From contig JAKCPI010003224.1 in assembly GCA_023213315.1 (NCBI GenBank), forward strand, positions 1 through 64,000: 64,000 nucleotides of DNA, written 5' to 3'. A model generated the notes under the pieces. The model was not told the origin of the DNA. It did no database searches and saw only the letters and a list, made by a program, of their open reading frames with translations. A program made the position numbers and the translations under genes. Shown one piece after another: positions 63,591 through 64,000 of this stretch. Every line of letters starts with the position of its first letter. Positions within the stretch are counted from its first letter, which is position 1. This DNA is from Euborellia annulipes (lineage: Eukaryota > Arthropoda > Insecta > Dermaptera > Anisolabididae).

Positions 63591-64000
63591 AAAATTGGTC
63601 TGTCTGTGAACAAAATATCTCAAGAACGGAAAGATCTAGGAGGTTGAAATTTTATATTTAAGTTATGTATCCTCCTGGCACGTGACACGAAACTTTTGAA
63701 CAAAATTAGCCAAAGAAGTACTTGTACTTTACTGATGTTCTTTTTCAGTTTTTTTCTATTTTCTCAAAATTCGCTCCAAAGATTTTGATTAAAATGCGAA
63801 AATCAATTATTTTTTAGATGTTCTTTAAAATGTATATTGTGAGTGTGCTTCGCAGTGTAAAATAAGTGTTTCTACAAAAAAAAAAATAGTTTATAAATTT
63901 TATAACATTTTGAAATGCGAATTATACTCTGTGAAACTGAATAGTATGTCGATACAAATTAATCTGGTGTGAAATAACAGAACCACTGGCGTAACGTACG
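63590..64000 (+). repeat. Foldback repeat copy, cut by window end
   Basis: Arm from TTGGTCTGTCTGTGAACAAA to the start of the hairpin (TTAATCTGGTGTGAAATAAC). Confidence 0.7.

Overview
This is an AT-rich, gene-poor stretch of animal nuclear DNA, most likely from an arthropod. The evidence for an arthropod is one intron-containing peptide-type GPCR exon, TCAGTC initiator-like motifs beside two candidate 5' exons, tRNA- and 5S-derived SINEs, and a mix of Penelope-like, Helitron, hAT, Harbinger, pogo-like, Transib-like and THAP-transposase elements. I cannot name the species. No bacterial-type operons, CRISPR arrays or intact long ORFs are present; most short ORFs are chance frames inside repeats.

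Only two places look like host genes, both on the minus strand and both with only a first coding exon. At 29209-29568 is the N-terminal exon (signal peptide, glycosylation sites, TM1, TM2) of a rhodopsin-family peptide-type receptor; it ends at what looks like a GC-AG donor. At 59486-59576 is a possible 30-codon signal-peptide exon behind an initiator-like motif, ending at a canonical GT donor. Their downstream exons were not found.

The rest is a layered record of mobile elements. (1) A dominant foldback repeat, about 30 copies, has one end as a roughly 90-bp hairpin starting TCTGGTGTGAC and the other end as GGTAAGAGAAAGT beside a TATA run. (2) Twenty-two hammerhead-ribozyme-like motifs are present, mostly facing each other inside palindromes; one lies about 0.3 kb downstream of a decayed Penelope-like reverse transcriptase/GIY-YIG gene (52513-53200), which ties the motifs to that class. 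(3) A 1,792-bp Transib-like element (9171-10962) starts and ends with CACAGTG, has a 5-bp duplication CGTCG, and splits a SINE. (4) Several hAT elements have exact 8-bp duplications. A Harbinger MITE has TTA, a pogo-like element has TA and a transposase zinc-finger remnant, and a THAP plus DDE element has AT. A Helitron's exact empty site is preserved in a second copy of its host repeat at 62.5 kb. (5) tRNA-derived SINEs and a 5S-derived SINE share one tail motif. (6) A 1.5-kb near-perfect palindrome lies at 45578-47094.

Insertions are nested several deep: SINE and hammerhead palindromes in Helitrons, Harbinger and hAT in the foldback hairpin, and Transib-like in a SINE. That gives a relative age order. 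Genes and transposon remnants do not form a pathway; their shared story is repeated invasion of one intergenic region.
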